47,746 bases of DNA from Discostella pseudostelligera (Eukaryota > Bacillariophyta > Thalassiosirophyceae > Thalassiosirales > Thalassiosiraceae), in the NCBI GenBank assembly GCA_036940085.1, contig JALLBK010000436.1, positions 1-47,746 on the forward strand, written 5' to 3'. Positions 8,047-18,607 of this stretch are shown here, piece after piece (the first letter of the stretch is position 1; the number at the start of each line of letters is the position of its first letter). The notes beneath the pieces are model-generated. The model was given only the letters and a program-made list of their open reading frames with translations, was not told the DNA's origin and did no database searches. The position numbers and the translations under genes are program-made.

Positions 8047-11022
8047 TTATGATTCTGCAATCAAATCTTTTGCAGAACTATACTTCTCCTTGTCTTCATC
8101 GGTCATCAACTTCTCAATAACCTCTATGTACCCATCAAACGAAGTAGCATCACTCCCAATCCTTTTCATAACCTTTGCTCCAAAATCTGCAGCGTTCTGG
8201 TCAGATCGGAAATATTCAGGTGAATTCAGTAGGAAGTCGAAGGGGACGAAGCCAGCTTTCACAAGCTCTGCAACAATACTCGAAAGATGTTGAATAGCCA
8301 AAGGTGCATCGATTGCAATATCGCTAAGAAACTCAAGCGGAGTCATTAGCCCAAAGACAAATGATTTCGGCTCGATTTTGTTCTCCTTCGCGCATTGCAT
8401 ATAGACACTCAAAAACTTGTTGACATCTTCTTGCTTCATTTCAAGTACCATGAGCACTGCACTTTCAACGACCTTGGTACCGCGCTCAAACGATCCTTCA
8501 GTACCCACTCCTACAAGCTCATGTAACGAGATCACAGCATCATGAGTGTCCCCACCAGCAAAAAACTCCTTGAGAATACTCGTCGCTTTTTTACCGCACT
8601 CATCTGGAGTCAGACAATTGATCAATAGCTTCTCTTCAGTTTTTTCAACAAGTTCGTCTCTGCTCCCGTTTCTACTACTCTTAGATTCTTTCAACTTGCT
8701 CTGACTCGGATGCCGACTACCAGGATCAACCTTGCCGAACACCGAAGATCCCCGAGTACTGTACTTCGAAAACCCATCACTTTGATTCGTTGGAATAGCA
8801 GTCATTGAAGCACTTCGGTTGAATCCTTTCGATGTTGCCACAGTCATAAATCCATCTTCATCAACTTTAGGTTTGTCTTGAGCCTTGTCTAACACACGGA
8901 CATCACCGGAGCTTACACCACGGCGCATAATGGCCATATTGTTTCCGCGGAGGGAGGTACTGGATGAAGTCCGTTTAGCAGTGGCACGCTCCTCGTTGGC
9001 AACTTCCTTGTGAATCTGAGCCAAAGTTTTCGCTGTCTCTTCTTTCCGTCTTGTGATCCACCCTTTATATGAACAATTGCATAGTATTGAGCATGTGAGC
9101 TCAATGACAATTATTATTAGACTCAAACAATAGGCAGGGCATATCTCACCGTTTTCTTTCATCTCAAGCAATCCCTGTAGTATAAACTTAATTCTGTTGC
9201 TAACCTTCGGACCTGCGGCTTCCTTCCCTGCCATGATCTCAACCGTTCTCCAACAGTCCGCTAAGCTTTCAGCAGCATCATCCTTGCCCAAAGCTTTCAT
9301 GGCCTCGCTTTGCTGCTCTAAACTGGACCCAATCACAGTCATGAGCTGGGAAAAGCACTCCACCTTCTCTTCATCAATATCGTCGGATGACTCCTCATTG
9401 TCTCCTTGAAGCAGAGCAGGGAGACAGCGGAGCATGATCTTAACACTGATGAGATCATTTTTATAGAGTTCACCAATGAAACGCATATGGCCAAGGTAGT
9501 GCTTTTTGATGATGTTGGAATGGTATTCGATTTCTTCTGGGTTTGTGATTTCTTTCGTCGCTTCTTTGATTTTTGTTGCGGTATCAGTTTCGAATTCAAC
9601 TTGGCATCGCGTTAGCAATATCTTCTTGAACTGCTTGCCTTTTTTTGAGTCCTCGTCAATACCTTCGAAGGGTGATTTAGCAAGCTTGAGGCAAAGCCCC
9701 GCATACATCGAAGAAAAATGTTGTTGCATTTGTGCATAATTCACAATGAGACCAACCGCTCCAGTTAGGCATTCAATGTCACGGCCGATACCACAGTTGA
9801 TGAACTCAACAGACAATTTGTCAAACTTTGTAAGCGACAACTTGTTAAGAATGAGCATCGCCTTACGAAGGATCTCATCAGTACTCTCAGCTTCTTCAGC
9901 TCGAGCCTCACTACCACTTTCCATCACCTTCGCCTTCCAGCGCGTTTCGTCATTCACCTCCAGAGGCTTGCATTCTTCCAACGGCGGTGCAGTATCAACG
10001 GGGTTCGATTTGCCACGATTCTTATCTCGTTGTGATACATCGCCTCCAATCCTGGGTGTATTTGACCCCTCTTCGATCTCAGATATACGGGTAGGCGAAT
10101 CCCACAGACAGGCTGGAGGCGGTTGCATCGCCTCACCATTCCAAAACGAGGGAGGGACAAGATAGATTAAACGCATTGCCAAAAGATCAGCAGCATTTAT
10201 ACGTTTCACCGCCTTCTCTGCATCTGTATTTCCTTCCCCAGCTTTCATGAGATCCAACGGTAATGCTTTCCCTCTTGACCAGTTAGGATTATTCTCGCTA
10301 CCCCCTTGATTTCCACCAGAAGAAACATTACCCCCACGAGACTGATGCAGCCTACCACGATGATTCCCACCATCTTCTTTGCCACCACCTGACGCAGGCT
10401 TAGCAGTGGCACGGACATTGGCTCCACTGCCTCCATCCTGTCTGTTACCAGACCTGCCACCTCCCAATCTTCCTCCATCCCTCCCACCTGGCCCAGCTGG
10501 CTGGTGCTGTTGCCTTTGTCCCGCTGACGGATGCTGTTGCCTTTGTGGTGCTTGCATTTGCTGCTGTTTTTGCACTACCGGCTTCTGTTGTGGCTTGATG
10601 GGTCCAGCCGTCTTAATTGCCTCCGACGGTTTGCCACCCCAAGCGGATGGGGCAGCAGGAGCTTGAGGCATTTGCTTCGGAACATCGACGGGAGGAGACT
10701 TCGCGGCAACTACGTTCCAACTGTTTTCAGCGGCCTTTGGAGAGGGAGCCTTACCACTACTTTCCGAAGATGTAGAAGATGCCGCCACTGCTGGCTTCGA
10801 AACATTGCCTACAGTGGCAATAAGAGTAGCCTGAAACGCAGGGCAACAGTACACAATGATGTTAGAAGACGCATGAGACAAGAAGTGTCTGGGAAACCAA
10901 CTCCCAACATTACTCACTGAAGAAGGAACAAACTCCTTTGCATCAGCATGCAACTTGAGAGCATTTTTATTCTGAGTACCAACTTGATGGCTACCCTTCT
11001 TCTTATTCTTATCTGACGGCAT
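8047..11022 (-). CDS. EIF4G: eIF4G-like translation initiation scaffold (PAM2, MIF4G, MA3)
   Basis: The unspliced frame is open throughout, but two internal 87-bp stretches (10831-10917 and 9063-9149) have GTGAGT/GTGAGA donors and AG acceptors and break conserved sequence. Removing both gives about 933 aa. Residues 21-35 (ALKLHADAKEFVPSS) match the PAM2 motif that binds the MLLE domain of poly(A)-binding protein. A Gly/Gln/Pro-rich linker follows. MIF4G starts near LRKAMLILNKLSLTKFDKLS and, once spliced, ends KENGWITRRKEETAKTLAQI as in eIF4G. An MA3 domain (about 190 residues from LLINCLTPDECGKKATS) closes the protein. The expected eIF4E-binding motif Y-x4-L-L appears as INAADLL (10162-10200), with Ile in place of Tyr. 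The likely role is a cytoplasmic scaffold linking eIF4E, eIF4A, eIF3 and PABP. Confidence 0.9.
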   Translation of the reverse strand: MPSDKNKKKGSHQVGTQNKNALKLHADAKEFVPSSVSNVGSWFPRHFLSHASSNIIVYCCPAFQATLIATVGNVSKPAVAASSTSSESSGKAPSPKAAENSWNVVAAKSPPVDVPKQMPQAPAAPSAWGGKPSEAIKTAGPIKPQQKPVVQKQQQMQAPQRQQHPSAGQRQQHQPAGPGGRDGGRLGGGRSGNRQDGGSGANVRATAKPASGGGKEDGGNHRGRLHQSRGGNVSSGGNQGGSENNPNWSRGKALPLDLMKAGEGNTDAEKAVKRINAADLLAMRLIYLVPPSFWNGEAMQPPPACLWDSPTRISEIEEGSNTPRIGGDVSQRDKNRGKSNPVDTAPPLEECKPLEVNDETRWKAKVMESGSEARAEEAESTDEILRKAMLILNKLSLTKFDKLSVEFINCGIGRDIECLTGAVGLIVNYAQMQQHFSSMYAGLCLKLAKSPFEGIDEDSKKGKQFKKILLTRCQVEFETDTATKIKEATKEITNPEEIEYHSNIIKKHYLGHMRFIGELYKNDLISVKIMLRCLPALLQGDNEESSDDIDEEKVECFSQLMTVIGSSLEQQSEAMKALGKDDAAESLADCWRTVEIMAGKEAAGPKVSNRIKFILQGLLEMKENGEICPAYCLSLIIIVIELTCSILCNCSYKGWITRRKEETAKTLAQIHKEVANEERATAKRTSSSTSLRGNNMAIMRRGVSSGDVRVLDKAQDKPKVDEDGFMTVATSKGFNRSASMTAIPTNQSDGFSKYSTRGSSVFGKVDPGSRHPSQSKLKESKSSRNGSRDELVEKTEEKLLINCLTPDECGKKATSILKEFFAGGDTHDAVISLHELVGVGTEGSFERGTKVVESAVLMVLEMKQEDVNKFLSVYMQCAKENKIEPKSFVFGLMTPLEFLSDIAIDAPLAIQHLSSIVAELVKAGFVPFDFLLNSPEYFRSDQNAADFGAKVMKRIGSDATSFDGYIEVIEKLMTDEDKEKYSSAKDLIAES

Positions 11023-11805
11023 GATGCTTATTTCACTCAGCTGTCAAGAACAAAAAAATCTGAACAGCGTCCGATGACACTGGGAAGTTTGTCTGAATAA
11101 TATTCTCTAATACGTTCCCTACTTGAAGGTTTCTACTGAATCGATGATATGCCAATGTGCATCAACCAAAGTTAAGATGAAGTGTCAGTGAAGTGTTATT
11201 GGTACTACGTGAACAAGGATGCATGCCCAGAAACATGACACAAATTCTTGTCTCTCGACACCTCTCAACTAGACATCGACACTATGAAATACCTCAATGC
11301 TAGAATGCATGCCATCGAATTGCTTACCGTTTCTCAATCGATTGATGCTACTCCTACGATACTACTGAGAGCGGCGGCAATGCTCGCGCTGTCATCGTCA
11401 GCGTCGTTGTGGATGTGCTTTTGCTGTGTGAGCGAGAGGTGAGAGGAGTGGCCGTCTGTCATGCGGTTGGAAGTGCGTCACCATCGACGGTCAGACTGAG
11501 ACATAAAGCAAACATCCGCGGACAGTGGCAGAACGTTGACGGACAGACGACGTGGTACAAAGTGCACGTTGAAGGTGGTGGCGGGTGGCGGATGCAGGTA
11601 AGTAGGAGACGGGCGGGCGCTGTATTGGAGGAGAAGAGATGTTGATTACAATGATGACGATCTACCAATTCGTTTATCCTATTCAATCAACAGCAACAGA
11701 GGTCCACAAGGACGAAGAACAAAGAATATATTTTATATTTGCTGCTTAATTTGACTGCTGGGTTAATTGGTTAATTTTCAACGATGTATATTGGATACAA
11801 AATGT
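11023..11805. other. Intergenic: eIF4G promoter side and SIN3 3' flank
   Basis: These 783 bases separate two minus-strand genes. Short open frames here lack any recognisable domain or intron support. I see nothing beyond the expected untranslated and promoter sequence. Confidence 0.5.
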
Positions 11806-14800
11806 TCATGGAGGAGCAGACTCGTTGCTGTTTTCCGCCTCGGTCTTCATCCGTTTCTGTTCGGGTTCAATAGCCCCGTCTAAAGGTCTTTTCTCGGTCT
11901 CCAAAGATCCCTTGGTGGGTGGTACAGAAAGATTGGCATCCAACGGGTTGTGCACCTGTAATTCTGCATCGGCAGGCAAGTATGCAAAGAATACTTGACT
12001 TGCCGACGATTGAATTTCAAGTCGATAATCTGCATCTTCCGCAATGTCAAGAGACAGAGTACGTTGCTGTTTCAGATCCTGTTCATACGGAGTAACGAGA
12101 AGCAATTTCAGATTCATGATTCAATTATTCGTTCAAATAGCACCCTTACCCGAACACCACACTCACCTTAAGCTTCATTTGTGAGCACTGGTAGAGTTCC
12201 AAATAACGAGCTTCTTTTATCATCCTGACCAATGCTCCAGCGCATTTCACCGCAAGTGGTGGAATCGCAATGATGCTGTAAACATCATTGTCCAAGTATT
12301 TCTTGCATTCATCTTCGAACGATTTGGCATTCATCTTTCCTAGAAGCAGATCGTTAAGAGACGACACAAGATCTGAGAACAAGTCTCGCTTGTCAGAAGC
12401 TTCCCTATTCCTATCAACAATATCCTTCGCCTGATAGAGCATCGTAACGAGCAAGATGTAGAGACGCATGAACAAATACATTTTCTCGGTACCGAATAAA
12501 ACTTGAATATCATCCGGCATCAACTGCGAAGCGATATCATCATCAACCATTGCATCCGTGTCGGACTCCGTGTCGGACTCAGATATGTTCTTGGACATGA
12601 CATAACCAATGCCAAATGGAAACTTAACCAAGTATCGCGATTGGTCAGCGACGGAAACGATCTGGCCGTCGCCAAGTGCAGTTCTCACCGTCGTGCCTGG
12701 TGCATACTTCTCACAGGATACATCGGCATGTTCGTCGGCAGGATCATTTCGCAATGGTAAGCCAAACCAGGAGGAGATAAATTCCCATGCATTACGCAAC
12801 GATAGATTGTCGGTGAATTTTGCACCTCGGGAAACATATGATTTCAACAATTCATATGCATGATCATGCGGCATGCTCCTGGAGACAAGAACCGACAAGT
12901 GTGGCTGAAACAGTGCGAGCGTCGGATCAGGGTTCATGAGATGGAAATCAGGTAGTATCATGTTTGTTGCCGGATGTCGGTGGATTCTAGAAGGATGTTT
13001 TGCAAAGGACTTGACTCTGATACAATCCTGAGTAGTATAAGCATAAATATGAAGGTTAACATTGAATGCCTTCGAGTCCACGATAAAGTAATAACAAATC
13101 ACAGGTAGGACACACCTCAAGAAGTCTTTCCGCAGCATAGCACTGCTCAATTTCCCGCTTGTAAACAAAGCTCTTGGCATCCAAGCTTCCCGTGAAATTC
13201 TCAGTTATCGCCTTCTTCCACTCCTTATTCATTTCCTTCTTCACCTTGCGCCACTCTTCATTCTTCTCCTTGAGTCGATTAAACACAATTGGCACCACTA
13301 CCAACGGATTACGCAATAGGTGATGTAGTACCTCCTCACCACTGTCGCCATAAATACGCGCAATCGCACCAATGTGAATGCTATTCAGAGCTCGATTGCG
13401 CAGTTTGTACTGCAACCTTCCAATGGGCTGCCCATCATTCTCCTCCTGTTCACGTAGACGCGTGGCCTCTTCGGCCACGGGCTCGAGCATCCTCATGGCA
13501 CTGGCATTTCGTTCAATTGCCATATCCACCTCATGCATCTCATCCTCGACACGCGCCAAGACCTCCTCGTGGATATTGCATCGTAACTTTATACCATCAT
13601 AGTACTCCGGGCTCATCAAGTACTTTTCGCTCATGCCCTCGTTGCTGGATCGACCACCAGGGGCGACACAATAACATTCGTAATTCAACAATTCACTATC
13701 CTTCTCCATCTCGGCTGAAAATTTATCAAACACATAGTCGGTAGGGTACTTTCGATAACTAGGTGTAACGACTGCCGAAGTGGATGGATCAGTAAATTCA
13801 TATTCTCGAATAGGATATCCACCATATCGTCCCTTCAACTTCTTCATATGTTCCTGATTGGCAAATGGTCCGCGTCCAACCAACACCCGTTCCAACTCTG
13901 TCAATAATCCCATGGCTGCATGCGTCGCTGCCACATTGGTAGCATTGGAACTAGCATTCTTGGGTATATTCCCCTGAATGAACAATCCTCGTAATAATTG
14001 TATCAATTCATCCTTGGTAAATATACCCGCGCCATAGAGATGCAAGCATTTGAGAAATTCCATGTACGGAGTTTGTTTGCGATTGACAATTGGTTTGTCG
14101 GGGAAGAGATCACATCGTAAAAAGTGGGATTTGACACGTTCGAGGAAGGCAGCTTCGGATGTCATGGGTTGCAGTGGCAATGGGGGGATGGTCGTGGGAC
14201 GGCCAAGGAATTGGGCGGCTTGGGCGGGGTTAAGCTCGTTGCTGGAGAGTGAAAATAATTGAGTAAGTGGACGGAGTGACGATGAAGCCGATATGTGAGC
14301 AAAGTACTTGTTGCATAGAAGACAACATCATCTCTCTCTCTCTCTCGAGTTGAAGTGCAAAACAAAATGCAAAAACTAACAATAGAAGATATGAACTCCT
14401 ACTCACCGTCTCGGAGGCCTTGCGGGCCCAAAGCTCACAATTCCATGCACCGCCCCCCTACAAATTTCACGTTCCCGATCTTCACTCCGACCCTTGGTGG
14501 CACCAAAGGGTACCTTGGCAATATGACTAGGAACGGTGGGTTCACTTCGTGGTGAGGGATGCAATGTGGGACCGGCGCCATATCGTCCCCCAGTAGTGGA
14601 GGTGGAGGGTGGTGGAGGCGGAGGAAGATTGGGTGGATAATGATGATGATGTGGGTGTTGTTGCGCCATGGTGGAATGGTCTGGACCGGAGGAAGGATGT
14701 GGTGGGTGTTGGTGCATCGTGGATGGAGTCGTCGTTGTCGATGCTTCATTCCGACCAGGCACTTCATGACCCATGTACGGTGCTGATGCCGCTCCTGCTG

Positions 14801-16345
14801 CTGCTGCCGCCGACTGTTGTTGTTGTTGCTGCTCTCGCGCACGTGCCCTATCCTCCGCCTTCTTCGCTGCCACANGCTGCCGCCGACTGTTGTTGTTGTT
14901 GCTGCTCTCGCGCACGTGCCCTATCCTCCGCCTTCTTCGCTGCCACATCCAACTGTGCCTTAGCCTGACTCTGCACAGCATCGGGTAAAAAGTAGGTAAA
15001 TTCCTTGAGCAAATCGGCATGATCGGCAAAGAGCAATGATACCTCATCCAGCACCTCCTTAATTCCACGTTGTTCCTTCTGATAGGTGTGTAGTATTTCG
15101 AGGAATTTGCGATATATTTCTGGATGGGAGGCGAAGCGTCGTTTGATGGTCGTGACGTAGTTGATGGCATGGTCGAATTCAATGGGTTGAGCTGCACCCA
15201 CACCTCCGGCTCCTGCTCCAGCAGCACCGACAGTCGACGAGGAGGGAAGTGCACCTCCACCACCTCCAGCACCGACCGAAGCAGAATGCGATGGTGGACC
15301 ACCACCACCAGCCATAATTCCAGGATCCGAAATTGGCGGAGGTCCAGGATGCATGGGAGGTCCTCCAGCAGCACCACCGCCAACTTGACCAAGTGGAATG
15401 TGAGGTCGTCCAGTGGCAGAGGAGGGGGGAGGCTGAGGGTGTTGTGGCGGATGCTGCGATGGTGGTCCCATTCCTGCTCCCCCTGGCCTTGCACCACCTC
15501 CCATAGCACCACCCCCTTGTGGAGGAGGTGGAGGACCCTTGAGCANCTGCTCCCCCTGGCCTTGCACCACCTCCCATAGCACCACCCCCTTGTGGAGGAG
15601 GTGGAGGACCCTTGAGCATTCCACTAGTAGGAGCACCTCCACTGCCAGGATAGGGTGCATTGACACCTCCACCAGGTGCACCGAATTGAGAAATGGCGGG
15701 AGGGCCACCCCTTGCCATTCCAGGCGGTGGATGCTGCTGTTGCTGTGGATGATGCGGATGTTGTTGTTGATGCTGCTGCATCCCCGATGGTGGATGCCCC
15801 CGTCCCATGGCTCCAGGTGGCGGTGGCGGATGCATGCCACCGCCGCCAGGTCCCGCCATGGCATGTCCCGGTGGCCCTCCAGGTCGCATCATGCGAGGCG
15901 GCCCTCCCGGAGGACCCCCCGTCGGCGGACCACGCGGCCCTCCTCCCATGCCACTACCAGGAGGTCCGCCCCCCTGGCCAGGCATGCCCCCAGGTCCACC
16001 CGCCGCCGATACTGCTCCTGCTGCCGCCGCTGCCGCACCCGGTGGTGGTGCAATGGCAATGACACCACTCCGTCCCGGCTCACGATACACCGGCCACGCA
16101 CTACCATCCAACGGCAGTTCAATTCGATACCCCTCCGGCAAGAAGGTATTAAACCCAAGTACCAATCGTTTATTACCATGAAATAACGAAGCGACACGAC
16201 GAATGACACCGGGAGTATCAATGGTCTGTGATTTGAAGGTTTTCATAATGTCGAGGAATTCATTGTAGATGTGCGGTCGGTCACCGAATTCCATCTTGAC
16301 TTGATCGAGGTACATTAATGCGTCCTCGACGCGGAGCTCTCTCAT
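11806..16345 (-). CDS. SIN3: SIN3 transcriptional co-repressor scaffold
   Basis: Proposed exons are 14407-16345, 13116-14241, 12167-13027 and 11806-12078 (introns of 165, 88 and 88 bp). PAH1 starts almost at the first Met ([19 protein letters not shown] to [12 protein letters not shown]). A Pro/Gly-rich linker follows, then PAH2 ([20 protein letters not shown] to [10 protein letters not shown]). The HDAC-interacting domain has [12 protein letters not shown], then [20 protein letters not shown] and [20 protein letters not shown]. The Sin3 C-terminal domain ([17 protein letters not shown]) closes it. SIN3 bridges DNA-bound repressors and histone deacetylase in the nucleus. Two single-N joins with 72-bp duplications shift the frame inside the linkers. 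Removing one copy plus the N at each gives an uninterrupted frame of 1350 aa. No PAH3 is obvious. An upstream first exon cannot be excluded. Confidence 0.9.
14803..14947. repeat. 72-bp direct duplication flanking a single N (assembly join)
   Basis: Bases 14803-14874 and 14876-14947 are identical 72-bp copies separated by one N at 14875. They encode the Gln-rich end of the SIN3 PAH2 region. The layout suggests two contigs joined without merging their overlap. Confidence 0.95.
15474..15618. repeat. Second 72-bp direct duplication flanking a single N
   Basis: Bases 15474-15545 and 15547-15618 are identical 72-bp copies with one N at 15546, inside the Pro/Gly linker of SIN3. The duplicated length equals that at 14803-14947, pointing to a fixed assembler overlap. 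Confidence 0.95.
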
Positions 16346-16866
16346 GATTGTGCTTACTAGTTGATTGGAGGTGAGCAGGCAGACAAGGTGAATGGATGTC
16401 ACGGCAGGGATAATAATATGACAAGTATCTATTGGTTTGACGTCGTCGGCGGCGGCCGTCGGATGTGTTTGTTTTGTTGTGCGTGGTTGGGTGCTCTTGC
16501 TTTTTGTAGTTTGTTGCTGCTTGCTTGCTTGCTTGCTTGTTGTTGTTGCTTTTCGGCTTGCTTTTCTTGCTTCGCTTGGCGCAGCGGTTTGGCGCCATTT
16601 TTGTGGAAGGGAGAAAGATTCGCTTTCGTCTGTCTGGCGTCAGCATCAGTGGTCTGTCGTCTGTCTGGCGTCGGGATGTGGGGCAAAGGACCTCCACGTG
16701 GAGGAAGGACAGACACATTACCTCCACGTGGAGTGGGAGTGAAGCAAGCGAACTCGTCGTCCATTCCTCCACCACCTCTACTACTACCTACTACTACCTC
16801 TACCTCTGCTACATTTAATTGCCACTGCCACCCCCTCCATACACATTGACCTGTTACAGCTTCAAT
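16346..16866. promoter_or_regulatory. Divergent promoter region between SIN3 and the acidic membrane protein
   Basis: These 521 bases separate two start codons on opposite strands. Pyrimidine- and GCTT-rich runs occupy 16500-16570. Two CCTCCACGTGGAG palindromes sit at 16691-16733. No convincing gene lies here, although a first non-coding SIN3 exon is possible. Confidence 0.5.
16691..16733. promoter_or_regulatory. Two 30-bp-spaced CTCCACGTGGAG palindromes
   Basis: Perfect 12-bp palindromes occur within 16691-16704 and 16721-16733, each starting with CCTCCACGTG and exactly 30 bp apart. That is about three helical turns, so two bound dimers could face the same side. They lie about 135-175 bp upstream of the plus-strand gene and 350-390 bp upstream of SIN3. 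CACGTG is a bHLH/bZIP core; binding is inferred. Confidence 0.55.
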
Positions 16867-18408
16867 ATGATATCAAGTCGCTCGTCACTCATACTAGTAT
16901 TTTTATCGCCCGTGCTAATTAGCTTCAATGCTGCCGATGCTGGCAGCAGGAGCCGACGGTACAAGTACAATCTCGTATTACCGTTCTCATCGATACCATT
17001 CACTACGCCAACCACTACTGCCTTCGTAAATAGGAGAGACTGTGTTTCAGTACTACGAGGTGGCGATGATGGGCAAGAAGATAGTGTTATCCAGCATGAT
17101 AGTGCATCACACGAAGACATCATTCTTTCAGATAGACACGAATCTAACGCTAATGACGACGGCGACACCACCATGAAGGCAGAGGAGGGTGATGCATGGG
17201 AGGAGGAAATTCGCAAGACGAGAGAATATTACTCTAGCGTACAATCATTAAAGCCATCATCGAAAATATCAGCAACTCCTACAGCATCAATTACAGCTAC
17301 ATCTGTCGCCGTCACTACTAATGATACTACTACGACTGCTTCTACGGAAAATAACGGAGAGGATGGACGAGTTTTTGGCAATACTGCATGCGATAGCAAC
17401 TCCTTGCAAAATAACGGAGAGGGAGGATATGGCAATGCAGATGGAGAGAACTTGACATCGACACCAATAATTTTAATTGGGGAATCAGAAGTATCAGATA
17501 TTATTATGGATGATGATACATCCACCATTCGCGATGAAATGGGGGAACCAGAGGGATTAGAAATTATGGACGATGATGCATCCACCATTCACGATGATGA
17601 TAACAATATTATTAATGCGAAGGAGGGATACGTAACGGAAGATGGGCAGAACGAATTGGAAGAAGTTGGACAAAATGTTGATGATGTAACTTTTGGGAAC
17701 GATGAGGAAATTACTGTTCAAGAAACAACCGCTGATGGAATAATATCCGGTCAAATTGAAAATAGTGACATGACAGAGGACGGCGACGGCGTCGACGAGG
17801 ACAATGTAGGAATTGGGAATGATGGTGACGTACCTCCACCATTGGTTGACTTGGAGAATTTCCAAAAAGATGATGTTGAACACGAAATACATGACATGGG
17901 AATAGAGAAGCAAGTCAATGAGGTTTTTTCCGGTGAAGATAGTTCTATTGAGGAGGTACAAGCGCTCGGATCTGACCCCGAAACAACTGTTACCGGTAAT
18001 GACAAACAAGATGATGGTACTGAAACAACCGACGACAGCACATCATCACAAGACGACGTTCTTGGCAGCAATTATGACGATGATGTAGAAGCATGGGAAG
18101 TAGAGGCGATAAAAGTGAATGACAAACTCAACGGAGTAGCCGCGCCATTCATCCGAAGATTTCAGAGGAGAATATCAACACTGATGATGACAGTCAGACG
18201 AAAGGAAGTCAGACCTATTATTTTGGCATCGCTGGGTGTTGCATTATCCGTACTTCTCAACTCGGTTCGTGTGAACAAGAATTCATCTGAGAAAGCTGCA
18301 CAAACATTCGAGTTTCAACCCAGTGATGATGTTTCACCGGATTTGAACGATGATCTTCCAAATATTGAAGAGGACAGAGGACTCGGATGCACAAGAAAGT
18401 CAAGCTGA
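16867..18408 (+). CDS. Acidic low-complexity protein with signal peptide and C-terminal TM segment
   Basis: From the first ATG (16867) the frame encodes 513 aa. The N-terminus is a signal peptide (MISSRSSLILVFLSPVLISF), then a basic stretch ending TTAFVNRR that may act in organelle transit. Most of the rest is very acidic (Asp, Glu, Thr, Ser). It has an internal duplication in which MDDDTSTIRDEMGEPEGLEI is followed by MDDDASTIHDDDN. A single TM segment (PIILASLGVALSVLLNSV) lies near residue 460. The frame ends at 18406-18408, but the +1 frame from 18377 reads on with similar acidic composition (EDSDAQESQADLDRTWLDKL) to a stop at 18467-18469. A small indel near 18376 may therefore truncate the tail. 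I recognise no domain; function unknown. Confidence 0.6.
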   Translation: MISSRSSLILVFLSPVLISFNAADAGSRSRRYKYNLVLPFSSIPFTTPTTTAFVNRRDCVSVLRGGDDGQEDSVIQHDSASHEDIILSDRHESNANDDGDTTMKAEEGDAWEEEIRKTREYYSSVQSLKPSSKISATPTASITATSVAVTTNDTTTTASTENNGEDGRVFGNTACDSNSLQNNGEGGYGNADGENLTSTPIILIGESEVSDIIMDDDTSTIRDEMGEPEGLEIMDDDASTIHDDDNNIINAKEGYVTEDGQNELEEVGQNVDDVTFGNDEEITVQETTADGIISGQIENSDMTEDGDGVDEDNVGIGNDGDVPPPLVDLENFQKDDVEHEIHDMGIEKQVNEVFSGEDSSIEEVQALGSDPETTVTGNDKQDDGTETTDDSTSSQDDVLGSNYDDDVEAWEVEAIKVNDKLNGVAAPFIRRFQRRISTLMMTVRRKEVRPIILASLGVALSVLLNSVRVNKNSSEKAAQTFEFQPSDDVSPDLNDDLPNIEEDRGLGCTRKSS

Positions 18409-18607
18409 TTTGGATAGGACGTGGCTGGATAAGTTGCTGTCATTTGTCGGCCAGCCATCCCGAGCATAATGCACATCGATCGGCCAAATGTATTGTGCAG
18501 AAGTAGATCGGAGTCGGAACATGATATCAAAGGTGACGTATTTACTCAAATACACGGCAACGGTAGACCAAACTCCTCTAACACTTAATTGACAATTTAT
18601 CTATTCT

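Noticed and set aside
11248..11686. Cluster of short overlapping open frames upstream of eIF4G
   Set aside because: There are no conserved motifs, the frames overlap on both strands, and none has splice-site support.
13289..13744. 151-residue plus-strand open frame inside SIN3
   Set aside because: It is a shadow of the conserved HDAC-interacting domain on the other strand, with His/Arg-rich random composition.
14330..14347. CT-rich run
   Set aside because: It is a plain microsatellite inside the 165-bp SIN3 intron, likely serving no more than spacer sequence.
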